Positions 35,119 to 43,486 of a stretch of DNA of 64,000 bases are shown piece by piece. The DNA comes from Cloacibacterium normanense (lineage in GTDB: Bacteria; Bacteroidota; Bacteroidia; Flavobacteriales; Weeksellaceae). The DNA lies in NCBI RefSeq assembly GCF_003860565.1, contig NZ_CP034157.1, positions 1,302,001 to 1,366,000 of the forward strand. Reading direction: 5' to 3'. Every line of letters begins with the position of its first letter. Position 1 is the stretch's first letter. A program made the position numbers and the translations under genes. Below the pieces are notes generated by a model. It worked only from the letters and a program-made list of their open reading frames with translations. It was not told where the DNA came from and did no database searches.

Positions 35119-35198
35119 TGATGCTGCCATTGTTTGAGCTCTTTTTTATGTTGGCATAAGCTTTGGGAAAAAAAAGCGAGTGGCTGCAGCACGAAGAC
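35119..35198. repeat. structured intergenic element, copy 2
   Basis: GTGATGCTGCCA (35119-35130) pairs over 10 of 12 positions with TGGCTGCAGCAC (35181-35192). It encloses TTGTTTGAGCTCTTTTTT and AAAAAAAAGCGA, and ends with CACGAAGAC. The same core blocks occur at 13.1 kb, where the enclosing helix is instead GTGTA/TACAC, so the pairing is kept while the sequence changes. Confidence 0.6.
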
Positions 35199-35236
35199 AA
35201 GTGAAAAAATACTGAAAACGTGTGCTTCTAAAAATT

Positions 35237-36061
35237 TTAACCCATAATGTGAAAACCACCGTCTACATGACGAATTTCGCCTGTAATTCTAATGTCTTTT
35301 CTGAATAAATGCACTACTTCGTGGGCTAAATCTTCGGGATGTGCATTTCCTAGAGGGCTGATTCTATTGGCTCTTTCTACATCTTCAATTTTTAGCGTAG
35401 CATTTCCTGCTTTACTTCCCATATATGGTGAAAAACGAACACAATTTGCTCTAATGCCGAAATCTCTTCCTAATTCATAAGCCATTTCAATCGTGAGTCT
35501 TTCTAATGCTGCTTTTGCAATACTCATATTGATATAAGGAAAGAATGAAACCTTCTCTGCTGCAATGTAACTTAAAGTAACTATAGAAGAACCATTTTGT
35601 AAAACTTTGCTTTTCAATAATGCGTGAGAAAGGCTTATTAAAGAAAATGCAGACACCGTCATGGTATCATTAAATTCATCTGCTGTAACTTCCAGCATGG
35701 GTTTTACAGATTTCTGACGAATGGTTTTGTCCATAGCAATCGCATGAAGAAAACCATTAAGCTTAACATTCTTTTCATTTAGAAAATCTGTGAGAGCCTC
35801 TAAACTTTCTGGCAAGGTAATATCTAATGGAAAAGTTAGCACATTTTCTCCTAATAATTTTTTACAAGCATTTTCAAAATCATTGTAAGATTTATTAAGA
35901 AAACTTTCTGCTTTTTCTGAAAGATTTTTATGAAATGGAGTTACGCCTAGACCTGTACACACTACGTTTCCGTTATTTTTGATGATTTTTTTGGCAACGT
36001 ACATAGCGAGTGAATTTTCGTCTGCGATTCCTGTAATTAAAAAGGTTTGATTAGTAAACAT
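35237..36061 (-). CDS. fabI: enoyl-ACP reductase, divergent FabI-type SDR
   Basis: A 274-residue short-chain reductase of the FabI branch, which reduces trans-2-enoyl-ACP in fatty acid elongation. The cofactor loop is FLITGIADENSLAMYVA near the N-terminus. The catalytic set is Tyr165 (LSYIAAEK), Tyr176 and Lys183 (YINMSIAKAALE), the YxxMxxxK form of FabI. The spacing between the two Tyr is 11, one more than in E. coli FabI, and several usual FabI residues differ. It is therefore a divergent member or a relative with another enoyl substrate. It follows the KAS III gene by 54 bases in the same direction. Confidence 0.75.
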   Translation of the reverse strand: MFTNQTFLITGIADENSLAMYVAKKIIKNNGNVVCTGLGVTPFHKNLSEKAESFLNKSYNDFENACKKLLGENVLTFPLDITLPESLEALTDFLNEKNVKLNGFLHAIAMDKTIRQKSVKPMLEVTADEFNDTMTVSAFSLISLSHALLKSKVLQNGSSIVTLSYIAAEKVSFFPYINMSIAKAALERLTIEMAYELGRDFGIRANCVRFSPYMGSKAGNATLKIEDVERANRISPLGNAHPEDLAHEVVHLFRKDIRITGEIRHVDGGFHIMG

Positions 36062-36115
36062 AATAAAATAGGAGGTTTGAAATAATTGATAAAATTTTAA
36101 TACACGTCTGAAATT

Positions 36116-37087
36116 CTAGACTTTATATAAGGCTGCTCCCCAAGTCCAACCAGAACCTACGGCTGCAAAAAGTAAGGTATTCCCTTCTTTTATTTTTCCG
36201 CTTTTATAGGTTTCGTCTAAAACTATTGGGATGGTTCCCCCAGAAGTATTGGCATATTTATCCATATTGGTCATTACTTTTTCAAACGGAATATTTACTT
36301 CCTCAGCTACTTTTTGTAAAATTCTAACACTTGGCTGATGTGGAATCACCCAGTCAATATCATTTGCCGTTAAGTTATTATCTGCTAAAACTTCGTGAAT
36401 TACTTCTGGCAATACTTTAGTCGCTGTATTAAAAACTTCTTTGCCATTCATCTGGAAATAGTGAAGCCCTTGTTTAATGGTTTCTTCACTTGCCGGAATT
36501 TCACAACCACCAGCTGGAATATTAAAATGATATTTTCCTTTACCATCAGCATGAAGTTTAAAATCTATAAACCCTTTGTCTTCAGTAGTTGCCGATAATA
36601 ATACCGCTCCTGCTCCATCTCCAAAAAACACAGAATCTTTACGTGACCAATCTGTAATACTCGAAAAAACATCAGCTCCTATCACCAAAACATTTTTATA
36701 CATTCCAGTTTGTATAAATTGGCTACCAATGGCTAAACCATAAATTCCGCCCGAACAAACTGCCGAAATATCAAAAGCGACAGCATGAGGTGCATTTATT
36801 TTTTCTTGTACGAAACAAGCCGTAGAAGGCGCTTGTCTGTCTGGTGTAGAAGTAGCTACGATAATGAGGTTCACTTCTTCAGCTGTAATTCCAGCATCTT
36901 CTAGTGCAATTAAAGCCGCTTTAGAAGCCAAATCGCTGGTTACTTCACCTTCCACAATCCTGCGTTCTTTAATTCCTAAATTTTTAAAAATCCATTCATC
37001 ATTAGAACCTACTGCTTCAAAAAAATCATTTTTTATCACTTTTGGCGGAGTATAAGAACCCGTCCCTTTGATATACGCTCTCTTCAT
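36116..37087 (-). CDS. fabH: beta-ketoacyl-ACP synthase III (FabH-type)
   Basis: A 323-residue KAS III that starts fatty acid chains by condensing acetyl- or branched acyl-CoA with malonyl-ACP. The catalytic triad is Cys111 (ISAVCSGG), His250 (WVIPHQPS) and Asn280 (YANTSGG). FFGDGAGAVLL is the typical glycine-rich motif and the C-terminus WGAALYKV closes the fold. It is paired with the FabI-like gene downstream. A second KAS III lies at 49.6 kb, so the two may differ in substrate; which is the housekeeping enzyme cannot be told here. Confidence 0.88.
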   Translation of the reverse strand: MKRAYIKGTGSYTPPKVIKNDFFEAVGSNDEWIFKNLGIKERRIVEGEVTSDLASKAALIALEDAGITAEEVNLIIVATSTPDRQAPSTACFVQEKINAPHAVAFDISAVCSGGIYGLAIGSQFIQTGMYKNVLVIGADVFSSITDWSRKDSVFFGDGAGAVLLSATTEDKGFIDFKLHADGKGKYHFNIPAGGCEIPASEETIKQGLHYFQMNGKEVFNTATKVLPEVIHEVLADNNLTANDIDWVIPHQPSVRILQKVAEEVNIPFEKVMTNMDKYANTSGGTIPIVLDETYKSGKIKEGNTLLFAAVGSGWTWGAALYKV

Positions 37088-37262
37088 AATCTTATTATTT
37101 TATAAACAAATGTCATGATAAAAACTGTAAATAAAAAACATTAACGCATTTTTTTATCATTTTAAAACCTAATTAAACAAATTTTTATAAAATTCATTGC
37201 TAATACTCTAAATTGAAATAAATAATTTAAAAATCAAGTTTCAGGAAAACTTAAAAAAAACT

Positions 37263-37270
37263 TACATTTG
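37263..37270 (+). promoter_or_regulatory. yidD -7 box
   Basis: TACATTTG fits TAnnTTTG and lies 13 bases before the yidD ATG. A TTTC about 20 bases upstream is a poor -33 match. Confidence 0.4.
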
Positions 37271-37283
37271 TATTTTATACCTC

Positions 37284-37529
37284 ATGCTGAATAAAATTCT
37301 CATATTTCCGCTCATTGTATTGATAAAAATTTATCAATATGGAATTTCTCCATGGTTGGGAAAAAATTGCAGATATGAACCTACTTGTTCGCATTATACG
37401 GTGGAAGCATTAAAAGTTCACGGACTTTTTAAAGGAATTTATCTAAGTGCAAAGAGAATTTCTAGCTGTCATCCTTGGGGTGGAAGCGGTTACGATCCTG
37501 TACCGCCCAAAAAAGAACATCAACATTAA
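37284..37529 (+). CDS. yidD: membrane protein insertion efficiency factor YidD
   Basis: An 81-residue protein with an N-terminal amphipathic/hydrophobic segment ([22 protein letters not shown]), the signature [15 protein letters not shown] and the closing [15 protein letters not shown]. YidD helps YidC-dependent insertion of inner-membrane proteins. Unlike the usual place beside rnpA-yidC, here it precedes lgt by 29 bases, giving a small envelope-biogenesis unit. Confidence 0.93.
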   Translation: MLNKILIFPLIVLIKIYQYGISPWLGKNCRYEPTCSHYTVEALKVHGLFKGIYLSAKRISSCHPWGGSGYDPVPPKKEHQH

Positions 37530-37558
37530 AAAAAATACTAACAAATCAATAAAAATAT

Positions 37559-38416
37559 ATGAATTTAGCTACGCTATTATATTTCACTTGGGATCCTTCT
37601 AAAGGAATAGAAATCGGGACTTTTACCTTACATTATTACAGTTTAATGTTTGTTTTAGCCTTCGGAATTGGTTACTATTTATTTGTAAAAATGTTCAAAA
37701 TAGACCACGAAAGCGAAAAAAGTTTAGACACCATTTTCACTTGGACTTTAATCGGAACGATTCTCGGCGCAAGATTAGGTCACGTAATTTTCTATCAACC
37801 AGAATTATTTAAACAAGATTTCTGGAGTGTTTTCTTGCCAATTCAGACGGTTCCAGAATTCAAATTCACGGGATTTTCGGGACTTGCAAGTCATGGAGCT
37901 GCAATAGTTTTGGTTATTTCTACCATTATTATTGCGATAAAAGTTTTGAAGAAAAATCCACTTTGGTTATTAGACAGATTAGCCATTACCGTGGCTTTAG
38001 CTGGATTTTTTATCAGAATGGGAAATTTTTTCAACTCAGAAATCGTAGGAAAACCAGCACCAGATTCACCATTTGCCGTATTATTTCCTCAACAAAGTAT
38101 GGAATACGGAGAAATTGTTCCACGGTATCCTACTCAGTTGTTCGAAGCATTTTCTTATTTAGCATTATTTTTTGTAATGTGGGGAATTTATCTTTACACG
38201 AAGAAAAAATACAGTCAAGGTTGGCTTTTCGGGTTTTTCTTTGCTGTACTTTGGACCATCAGATTTTTAGTAGAATTCTTAAAAGAACCTCAAGGAGAAG
38301 AAAAAATCACCCTTGGAATTCTCAATACAGGTCAGGTTTTATCAATTCCATTAGTCATTATAGGATTAGCGGTAATGCTTTATTCTAAAAATTTCAAATA
38401 CGAAGATAAATTCTAA
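37559..38416 (+). CDS. lgt: prolipoprotein diacylglyceryl transferase
   Basis: A 285-residue inner-membrane enzyme with about seven spans that transfers diacylglycerol to the lipobox Cys of prolipoproteins. Motifs are GARLGHVIFYQPE, FSGLASHGAAI (the essential HG), FFIRMGNFFNSEIVG (the Lgt signature) and RYPTQLFEA. Several lipoproteins in this window would be substrates. It is downstream of yidD and followed by a terminator shared with convergent nnr. Confidence 0.95.
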   Translation: MNLATLLYFTWDPSKGIEIGTFTLHYYSLMFVLAFGIGYYLFVKMFKIDHESEKSLDTIFTWTLIGTILGARLGHVIFYQPELFKQDFWSVFLPIQTVPEFKFTGFSGLASHGAAIVLVISTIIIAIKVLKKNPLWLLDRLAITVALAGFFIRMGNFFNSEIVGKPAPDSPFAVLFPQQSMEYGEIVPRYPTQLFEAFSYLALFFVMWGIYLYTKKKYSQGWLFGFFFAVLWTIRFLVEFLKEPQGEEKITLGILNTGQVLSIPLVIIGLAVMLYSKNFKYEDKF

Positions 38417-38425
38417 TATCATAAA

Positions 38426-38453
38426 AAAGGGAAACAGTAAATTGTTTCCCTTT
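38426..38453. terminator. terminator between lgt and nnr
   Basis: GGGAAACA pairs with TGTTTCCC, flanked by A and T runs on both sides, so it can stop transcription in either direction. Its right arm touches the last codon of nnr. Confidence 0.8.
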
Positions 38454-39951
38454 ATTTTTGTAAATATTTAAAAACTTCGCCAATGTGCTGAATGACATCT
38501 GAAGCAAGCATCGCTTCTTTAGAATGTTTTTCTGCGGTGAAATCCGCAGCTTTCCCATGAAGCCAAACTCCAAAAATCGCTGCATTTTCAGGCGAATAAC
38601 CTTGTGCTAAAAATGAGGTAATAATTCCCAATAAAACATCTCCACTTCCACCTTTTGCCAAGCCAGAGTTTCCTGTAATGTTATAAAATACGTTTCCTTC
38701 AGGAGTGATGATTTGGGTGTGATGACCTTTGAGAACGATATAAATACCCAATTCCTTTGCCTTTGATTTGGCCAATTCTAATCGTTCAAAAGAATCTTTG
38801 GATTCTCCAAAAAGTCTAGAAAACTCTTTAGGATGAGGCGTGATAATTGAATTTTTTGGAATTAAATTTAAATTTTCTGAATTTTTAGAAATCAAATTTA
38901 ACGCATCTGCATCTAAAACCAATGGCTCATTATAATTTTTGAGAAAATGCATTAATTTTTCCTCAGTTTCGTAATCTGTTCCCAATCCAGGACCTATTCC
39001 ATACGTGAAATCATTCTCTACTGTAAAATTTTTAATAAAATCTTCTCCTCCGTATAAATACATCGCTTCTGGACAAGTGGTTTGCAGAATTTCGTAACCG
39101 CATTTTGGCGCCAAAATATAAGTTAAACCGCTCCCGGAAAACAAGGCTGATTTCGTGGCCAGAACCGCAGCTCCAATTTTCCCAAAACATCCCGCTACAA
39201 TGCATGTTTTGCCATAATTTCCTTTGTGAGAAGTATCTTTTCTTTTTTTATAAATTTTTCTTACGATTTCTTCGTCTATAATATAATGTGGCGTTTCAGT
39301 ATTTTCTATATATTTTTTACTGATTCCGATTTCTAAAATGTGAATTTTACCGCAATATTCGCTGATTTCTGGATGCAAAAATGATTGTTTGCAGAACTGC
39401 AAAGACAAGGTTTCATCTGCTTTGAAAACAACCGCATTTTCGGGAATATTCTCATCGGCAAAGACTCCTGAAGGAATATCAATCGCTATTTTATGAACAT
39501 GAATTGGGTTGAGTTTTAGAATAATTTTGGCTATTTCACCTTCGATTTTTCTGTTCAATCCTGTCCCGAACAAAGCATCTACAATGATGGAATCTTCATT
39601 AATGAAACCCTCATTAAAATCTGTAAAATCTAGAATTCTGATTCCTAAAAATTCTTTTAATCTATGGTAATTGATTTCCGCATCTTTCGAAAAACCTTTC
39701 TTACTTTTATCAATGAATACATCTACATCAAAACCTTTTTGATAAAGCAATCTGGCCATTGCGAAACCATCTCCTCCATTATTTCCGTTGCCACAAAAAA
39801 TAAGAATATTCTGCGTTTTAAGATATTTATGGTGAATAAAATCTGTGCAAGCCATCGCTGCTTTTTCCATTAAATGAACAGAAGCAATGGGTTCATTTTT
39901 GATGGTAAATAAATCTCCATTTTTAATTTGAGCAGCTGAAAAAATTTTCAT
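38452..39951 (-). CDS. nnr: bifunctional NAD(P)H-hydrate epimerase/ADP-dependent dehydratase
   Basis: A 499-residue repair enzyme for hydrated NAD(P)H. The N-terminal YjeF_N epimerase domain (about 1-215) has FCGNGNNGGDGFAMARLL and VDALFGTGLNR. The C-terminal kinase-like dehydratase domain (about 225-499) has GPGLGTDYETEEKL, PLVLDADALNLIS, ITPHPKEFSRL and GLAKGGSGDVLLGII, in which Asp is catalytic. The two functions are fused as in E. coli YjeF. Single-gene unit with a TAAATTTG -7 box just upstream. Confidence 0.95.
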   Translation of the reverse strand: MKIFSAAQIKNGDLFTIKNEPIASVHLMEKAAMACTDFIHHKYLKTQNILIFCGNGNNGGDGFAMARLLYQKGFDVDVFIDKSKKGFSKDAEINYHRLKEFLGIRILDFTDFNEGFINEDSIIVDALFGTGLNRKIEGEIAKIILKLNPIHVHKIAIDIPSGVFADENIPENAVVFKADETLSLQFCKQSFLHPEISEYCGKIHILEIGISKKYIENTETPHYIIDEEIVRKIYKKRKDTSHKGNYGKTCIVAGCFGKIGAAVLATKSALFSGSGLTYILAPKCGYEILQTTCPEAMYLYGGEDFIKNFTVENDFTYGIGPGLGTDYETEEKLMHFLKNYNEPLVLDADALNLISKNSENLNLIPKNSIITPHPKEFSRLFGESKDSFERLELAKSKAKELGIYIVLKGHHTQIITPEGNVFYNITGNSGLAKGGSGDVLLGIITSFLAQGYSPENAAIFGVWLHGKAADFTAEKHSKEAMLASDVIQHIGEVFKYLQK

Positions 39952-39969
39952 AACAAGGATTGTGTTTTA

Positions 39970-39977
39970 CAAATTTA
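39970..39977 (-). promoter_or_regulatory. nnr -7 box
   Basis: TAAATTTG on the minus strand fits TAnnTTTG, 18 bases before the nnr ATG. Confidence 0.4.
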
Positions 39978-40056
39978 CAACAAAAACTAATCAATATAGA
40001 GACTGTTTTTATCTAAAATTTTGAACAAATTTCAAAGAATATTTAGATTAAATTTT

Positions 40057-40064
40057 TACATTTG
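40057..40064 (+). promoter_or_regulatory. mscL -7 box
   Basis: TACATTTG fits TAnnTTTG, 22 bases before the mscL ATG; no well-spaced -33 is visible. Confidence 0.4.
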
Positions 40065-40086
40065 TTAAAATATAAATTATAAAACT

Positions 40087-40470
40087 ATGGGATTAATAAA
40101 AGAATTTAAAGAATTTATTGCTAAAGGAAATGCAATGGATTTAGCAGTAGGAGTAATCATAGGTGCTGCTTTCGGAAAAATCGTTAGTTCATTGGTAGAT
40201 GATGTCATCACTCCTGCTTTACTAACACCAGCTCTAAAGGCTGCAAACTTAGAAAAAATCCAAGAATTAAAAACTGATGGTGGAATTTTATATGGTAATT
40301 TCCTTGCTGCTGTACTCAGTTTCTTGATTATTTCTTTTGTCATCTTTTTATTAATAAAAGTAATTAATACGATGAAAAAGAAAGAAGAACCAGCTCCATC
40401 TGCACCTGCAGGACCAACACAAGAAGAACTTTTAGCAGAAATAAGAGATTTATTAAAAAACAAATCATAA
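40087..40470 (+). CDS. mscL: large-conductance mechanosensitive channel
   Basis: A 127-residue channel that opens under membrane tension to release solutes during osmotic downshock. It has the N-terminal helix KEFKEFIAKGNAMDLAVGVIIGAAFGKIV (the MscL signature spans the first transmembrane helix), a periplasmic loop, the second span (FLAAVLSFLIISFVIFLLIKVI) and a cytoplasmic bundle after KKKEEPAPSAPAG. It is a single-gene unit ending at a large perfect palindrome. Confidence 0.95.
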   Translation: MGLIKEFKEFIAKGNAMDLAVGVIIGAAFGKIVSSLVDDVITPALLTPALKAANLEKIQELKTDGGILYGNFLAAVLSFLIISFVIFLLIKVINTMKKKEEPAPSAPAGPTQEELLAEIRDLLKNKS

Positions 40471-40474
40471 ATTT

Positions 40475-40518
40475 CATAATAAAGAAACTCCGAAAATTTT
40501 CGGAGTTTCTTTATTATG
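40475..40518. terminator. 44-base perfect palindrome, terminator for mscL and serA
   Basis: CATAATAAAGAAACTCCGAAAA is followed at once by its exact complement ending TTTCTTTATTATG, giving a 22-base-pair stem. It serves the convergent mscL and serA transcripts, and its right arm encodes the serA stop codon region. Confidence 0.85.
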
Positions 40519-41470
40519 AAATTTTTAATATACTTGCAACCTGCATCGCCAATTCTTCACCAATTCTGTCTTGCGCTTCTAAAGTAGACGCTCCAGTATG
40601 AGGTGTTAAAGAAATTTTAGGATGAATAAGAATTTTTTCTGATGGTGTAGGTTCATTCACGAAAACATCTAATCCCGCAAAAGAAACTTTACCAGCATCT
40701 AAAGCTTCTATTAAGGCTTCTTCATCTATTACGCCACCTCTTGCACAATTGATTAACGCTACTCCATCTTTCATTTTAGCGATTTCTTCTTTGCCGATAA
40801 TCGCAGATTTTTGAGCAGGAACATGAAGCGTTATAAAGTCCGCTTGTTTTATCACTTCTTCGAAAGATTCGGTTACAATTTCTATATCGATATATTGATT
40901 GTTATAGAAATCTACTCTTACACTTGTTTTATCGATCATTACGTCAGAAGCGATGACTTTCATTCCCAATCCAAGCGCGATTCTTGCGACTTCTTGACCA
41001 ATTCTACCCAAGCCAACAATACCAATCGTTTTTCCTCTTAATTCTAACCCTTTTTCGTAAGATTTTTTAAGTTTCGCAAATTCTGTTTGCCCCGAAACTG
41101 GCATTTTTCTATTAGAATCTTGTAAAAATCTGCATCCTGTAAATAAATGTGCAAAAACCAATTCTGCAACGCTTTCAGAGGAAGCAGCTGGTGTATTGAT
41201 TACATGAAGTCCTTTTTCTCTAGCGTATGCTACTTCTATGTTATCCATTCCTACTCCACCTCTTCCTATGATTTGTAGAGATGGGCAGTTGTCTATGATT
41301 TCCTTAGTCACCTTAGTTGCACTTCTTACCAAAAGTGTTCTGATTTTTTCTGCATTAATGTAAGAAACAAGTTCTTCTTGAGGAACTTTTTCTGTAATTA
41401 CAGTAAAACCTTTTTCTTCTAAAGCATTGATTCCTGACAGCGTTAACCCATCATTTGCTAATACCTTCAT
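40514..41470 (-). CDS. serA: D-3-phosphoglycerate dehydrogenase
   Basis: A 318-residue D-2-hydroxyacid dehydrogenase of the short SerA type, which oxidises 3-phosphoglycerate in the first step of serine synthesis. It has the NAD-binding GIVGLGRIGQEVARIALGLG, catalytic Arg in INCARGGVIDEEAL, Glu in FVNEP, and His in LTPHTGAST. The C-terminal ACT/ASB regulatory domains of long SerA are absent, so feedback control, if any, lies elsewhere. Its upstream leader has an unusual hairpin and small ORF. serC is not adjacent, and serB is at 2.5 kb. Confidence 0.88.
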   Translation of the reverse strand: MKVLANDGLTLSGINALEEKGFTVITEKVPQEELVSYINAEKIRTLLVRSATKVTKEIIDNCPSLQIIGRGGVGMDNIEVAYAREKGLHVINTPAASSESVAELVFAHLFTGCRFLQDSNRKMPVSGQTEFAKLKKSYEKGLELRGKTIGIVGLGRIGQEVARIALGLGMKVIASDVMIDKTSVRVDFYNNQYIDIEIVTESFEEVIKQADFITLHVPAQKSAIIGKEEIAKMKDGVALINCARGGVIDEEALIEALDAGKVSFAGLDVFVNEPTPSEKILIHPKISLTPHTGASTLEAQDRIGEELAMQVASILKIS

Positions 41471-41510
41471 TTATATTTTTTTTTTAGATTAATCATTAAA
41501 ATTTTAGAAT

Positions 41511-41567
41511 CTATAAATTCTTGTTGCTCAAAAATTTTGTCTTTAACAAGAATTTCAGCAGCAGCAT
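41511..41567 (-). promoter_or_regulatory. serA leader with Leu-rich mini-ORF and hairpin
   Basis: On the minus strand an 18-codon frame (MLLLKFLLKTKFLSNKNL, seven Leu) runs from 41567 to a TAG at 41511. Inside it AAATTCTTGTT (41545-41555) pairs perfectly with AACAAGAATTT (41515-41525). It lies between a -7 box at 41604-41611 and the serA start, as expected of a regulatory leader. No T tract follows the stem. Translation is not shown. Confidence 0.35.
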
Positions 41568-41603
41568 TTGTATTTAATGCTCCAATATCTGATTTTCAAG
41601 TTG

Positions 41604-41611
41604 CAAAGTTA
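41604..41611 (-). promoter_or_regulatory. serA -7 box
   Basis: TAACTTTG on the minus strand fits TAnnTTTG. Transcription from here would give a leader of about 130 bases. Confidence 0.4.
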
Positions 41612-41762
41612 GAGAAAATTATAGATATTAAATCCCTAATTAATAAAGGTTTTTTAAAAATTTTACGCACAAAAAAAGCTATGTAAAGTATAAAGAATTC
41701 AAATTTCTAAAATCAATTCTTTATCTCGTAGATTATCATTAAATTTGAGAATTCGAACAATT

Positions 41763-42272
41763 ATGGAAGAAAAAGTAGTTTTAGTTACCGAAAATGATGA
41801 AGTTCTAGGCTTGATGGAAAAACAACCAGCACATATCAATGGTTTGTTGCATAGAGCATTTTCTGTATTTTTATTTAATTCAAAAGGCGAAATGCTTCTG
41901 CAGAAAAGAGCCGCCGAAAAATACCATTCTCCCAATCAATGGACGAATGCATGTTGCTCCCATCCTAGAGCGAAGGAAACCTATGAAGAAGCAGCCAAAA
42001 GAAGATTAAAAGAAGAATTGGGAATAGATACCGAAATTTCAGAAAAATTCTATTTTATTTATAAAGCAGATGTAGGTGGAAATCTCTGGGAACACGAATT
42101 AGACCATGTTTTTGTAGGAAATTATGAAGGAGATTTTCAATTGAATTCAGAAGAAGTAGCCGAAGTAAGATACATTTCTATGGAAAAATTAGACCAAGAA
42201 ATGAAACAAAACCCTGAATATTTTACTGAATGGTTTAAAATAATTCTAGAAGAGTACAAGCATCATCTTTAA
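41763..42272 (+). CDS. idi: isopentenyl-diphosphate delta-isomerase, type I
   Basis: A 169-residue Nudix-fold isomerase that interconverts IPP and DMAPP. The metal/active-site region is SPNQWTNACCSHPRAKETYEEAAKRRLKEELG, holding the catalytic Cys (CCSHPR) and the Nudix helix with REL/KEELG. The second acid site is in WEHELDHVF. The start at 41763 is preferred over 41745. It feeds isoprenoid synthesis, including the carotenoid genes at 58-62 kb, and lies 70 bases before gcvT. Confidence 0.93.
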   Translation: MEEKVVLVTENDEVLGLMEKQPAHINGLLHRAFSVFLFNSKGEMLLQKRAAEKYHSPNQWTNACCSHPRAKETYEEAAKRRLKEELGIDTEISEKFYFIYKADVGGNLWEHELDHVFVGNYEGDFQLNSEEVAEVRYISMEKLDQEMKQNPEYFTEWFKIILEEYKHHL

Positions 42273-42301
42273 GGTAGAGGTAAAGGTAAAGGCAAAGGTT
42301 A
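42273..42301. repeat. hexamer-like tandem repeat
   Basis: GGTAGA-GGTAAA-GGTAAA-GGCAAA-GGTTAA runs directly after the idi stop. It is a short degenerate microsatellite of period six; no function is evident. Confidence 0.6.
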
Positions 42302-42342
42302 AAAATTAAAAAATATCTTTTATCAAGTTAAAAAAATAAAAA

Positions 42343-43425
42343 ATGGATAAAAAAACAGCGCTGTATAATAAGCACGTTTCTTTAGGAGCTAAAATGGTTC
42401 CTTTTGCAGGTTTCGAAATGCCTGTACAATATTCTGGCGTTACGGAAGAGCATTTTGCCGTACGCGAAAAAGTAGGAATTTTTGATGTTTCACACATGGG
42501 ACAGTTTTATGTAGAAGGTCCAGAAGCTAAAAACTTACTCCAATTTATCACATCTAACAATGTAGAAAAACTGACGAACGGACAAGCACAATATTCTTGT
42601 CTACCGAATGGAAAAGGCGGAATAGTAGACGATTTAATCGTTTATAAAATGAATGACGAAAAATATTTTGTAGTCGTTAACGCTTCTAACATCGAAAAAG
42701 ATTGGAATCATTTTTCTCATTATAATGAAAAATTCGGGGCTCAATTAAGCAATATTTCAGATGAAACTTCTCTTATCGCGATTCAAGGTCCGAAAGCTGT
42801 AGAAACCCTTCAAAAACTTACCGACACCAATCTTTCTGAAATTCCTTATTACCATTTTACGGTGGGAACTGTTGCTGGCGTAGAAAACGTAATTATTTCA
42901 AACACTGGCTATACTGGTAGTGGCGGTTTTGAAATTTATTTCGGAAATGAAAATGCAGAAAAACTTTGGGACGAACTGACAAAAGCAGGTGAAGAATTCG
43001 GACTAATTCCTTGTGGATTGGCTTCTAGAGATACTTTGAGATTAGAGAAAGGTTTTTGTCTTTACGGAAATGATATTGATGATACTACGTCTCCATTAGA
43101 AGCTGGATTAGGCTGGATTACTAAATTCGACAAAGAATTTGTAGATAAAGAATTCCTTTTAAAACAAAAAGAAGAAGGCGTTTCTAGAAAATTAGTAGGT
43201 TTCGAAATGCAAGAAAAAGCCATTCCTAGACATGATTATTTGGTGGTAGATGCAGAAGGAAATGAAATCGGAAAAGTAACTTCTGGAACGATGAGCCCTT
43301 TGAAAAAAGTGGGAGTTGGTCTTGCTTATGTAGCTAAACCTTACTTCAAATTAGATTCTGAAATCTTTATTCAAATCAGAAATAAAAATATTCCTGCTAA
43401 AGTGGTAAAATTACCTTTTGTATAA
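42343..43425 (+). CDS. gcvT: glycine cleavage system aminomethyltransferase (T protein)
   Basis: A 360-residue T protein that passes the aminomethyl carbon from lipoylated GcvH to tetrahydrofolate. The folate-binding region has VPFAGFEMPVQYSGV, GIFDVSHMGQFYVEGP and NTGYTGSGGFEIYF. The C-terminal barrel has SGTMSPLKKVGVGLAYV. Length is typical. The rest of the system (gcvH, gcvP) is not in the window, as is usual in Bacteroidetes where the genes are scattered. Confidence 0.95.
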   Translation: MDKKTALYNKHVSLGAKMVPFAGFEMPVQYSGVTEEHFAVREKVGIFDVSHMGQFYVEGPEAKNLLQFITSNNVEKLTNGQAQYSCLPNGKGGIVDDLIVYKMNDEKYFVVVNASNIEKDWNHFSHYNEKFGAQLSNISDETSLIAIQGPKAVETLQKLTDTNLSEIPYYHFTVGTVAGVENVIISNTGYTGSGGFEIYFGNENAEKLWDELTKAGEEFGLIPCGLASRDTLRLEKGFCLYGNDIDDTTSPLEAGLGWITKFDKEFVDKEFLLKQKEEGVSRKLVGFEMQEKAIPRHDYLVVDAEGNEIGKVTSGTMSPLKKVGVGLAYVAKPYFKLDSEIFIQIRNKNIPAKVVKLPFV

Positions 43426-43446
43426 GGAAGTTTTTATAACATACTC

Positions 43447-43475
43447 AAAAAGCAGTTCTTTCCGAACTGCTTTTT
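43447..43475. terminator. terminator after gcvT
   Basis: AAAAAGCAGTTC pairs with GAACTGCTTTTT around TTTCC. A T run follows on the plus strand and one also on the minus strand, so it serves gcvT and the convergent small gene. Confidence 0.85.
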
Positions 43476-43486
43476 TATTTTAATTT

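Larger units (their letters stand above)
34862..35236. other. repeat-rich intergenic region upstream of rarA
   Basis: This 375-base gap has no supported ORF. It contains two GCTAAAGC hairpins at 34956-35009 and the second copy of the GAGCTC/GCGA structured element at 35119-35198, both described separately. The remaining AT-rich sequence shows no clear promoter box for rarA. Confidence 0.5.
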
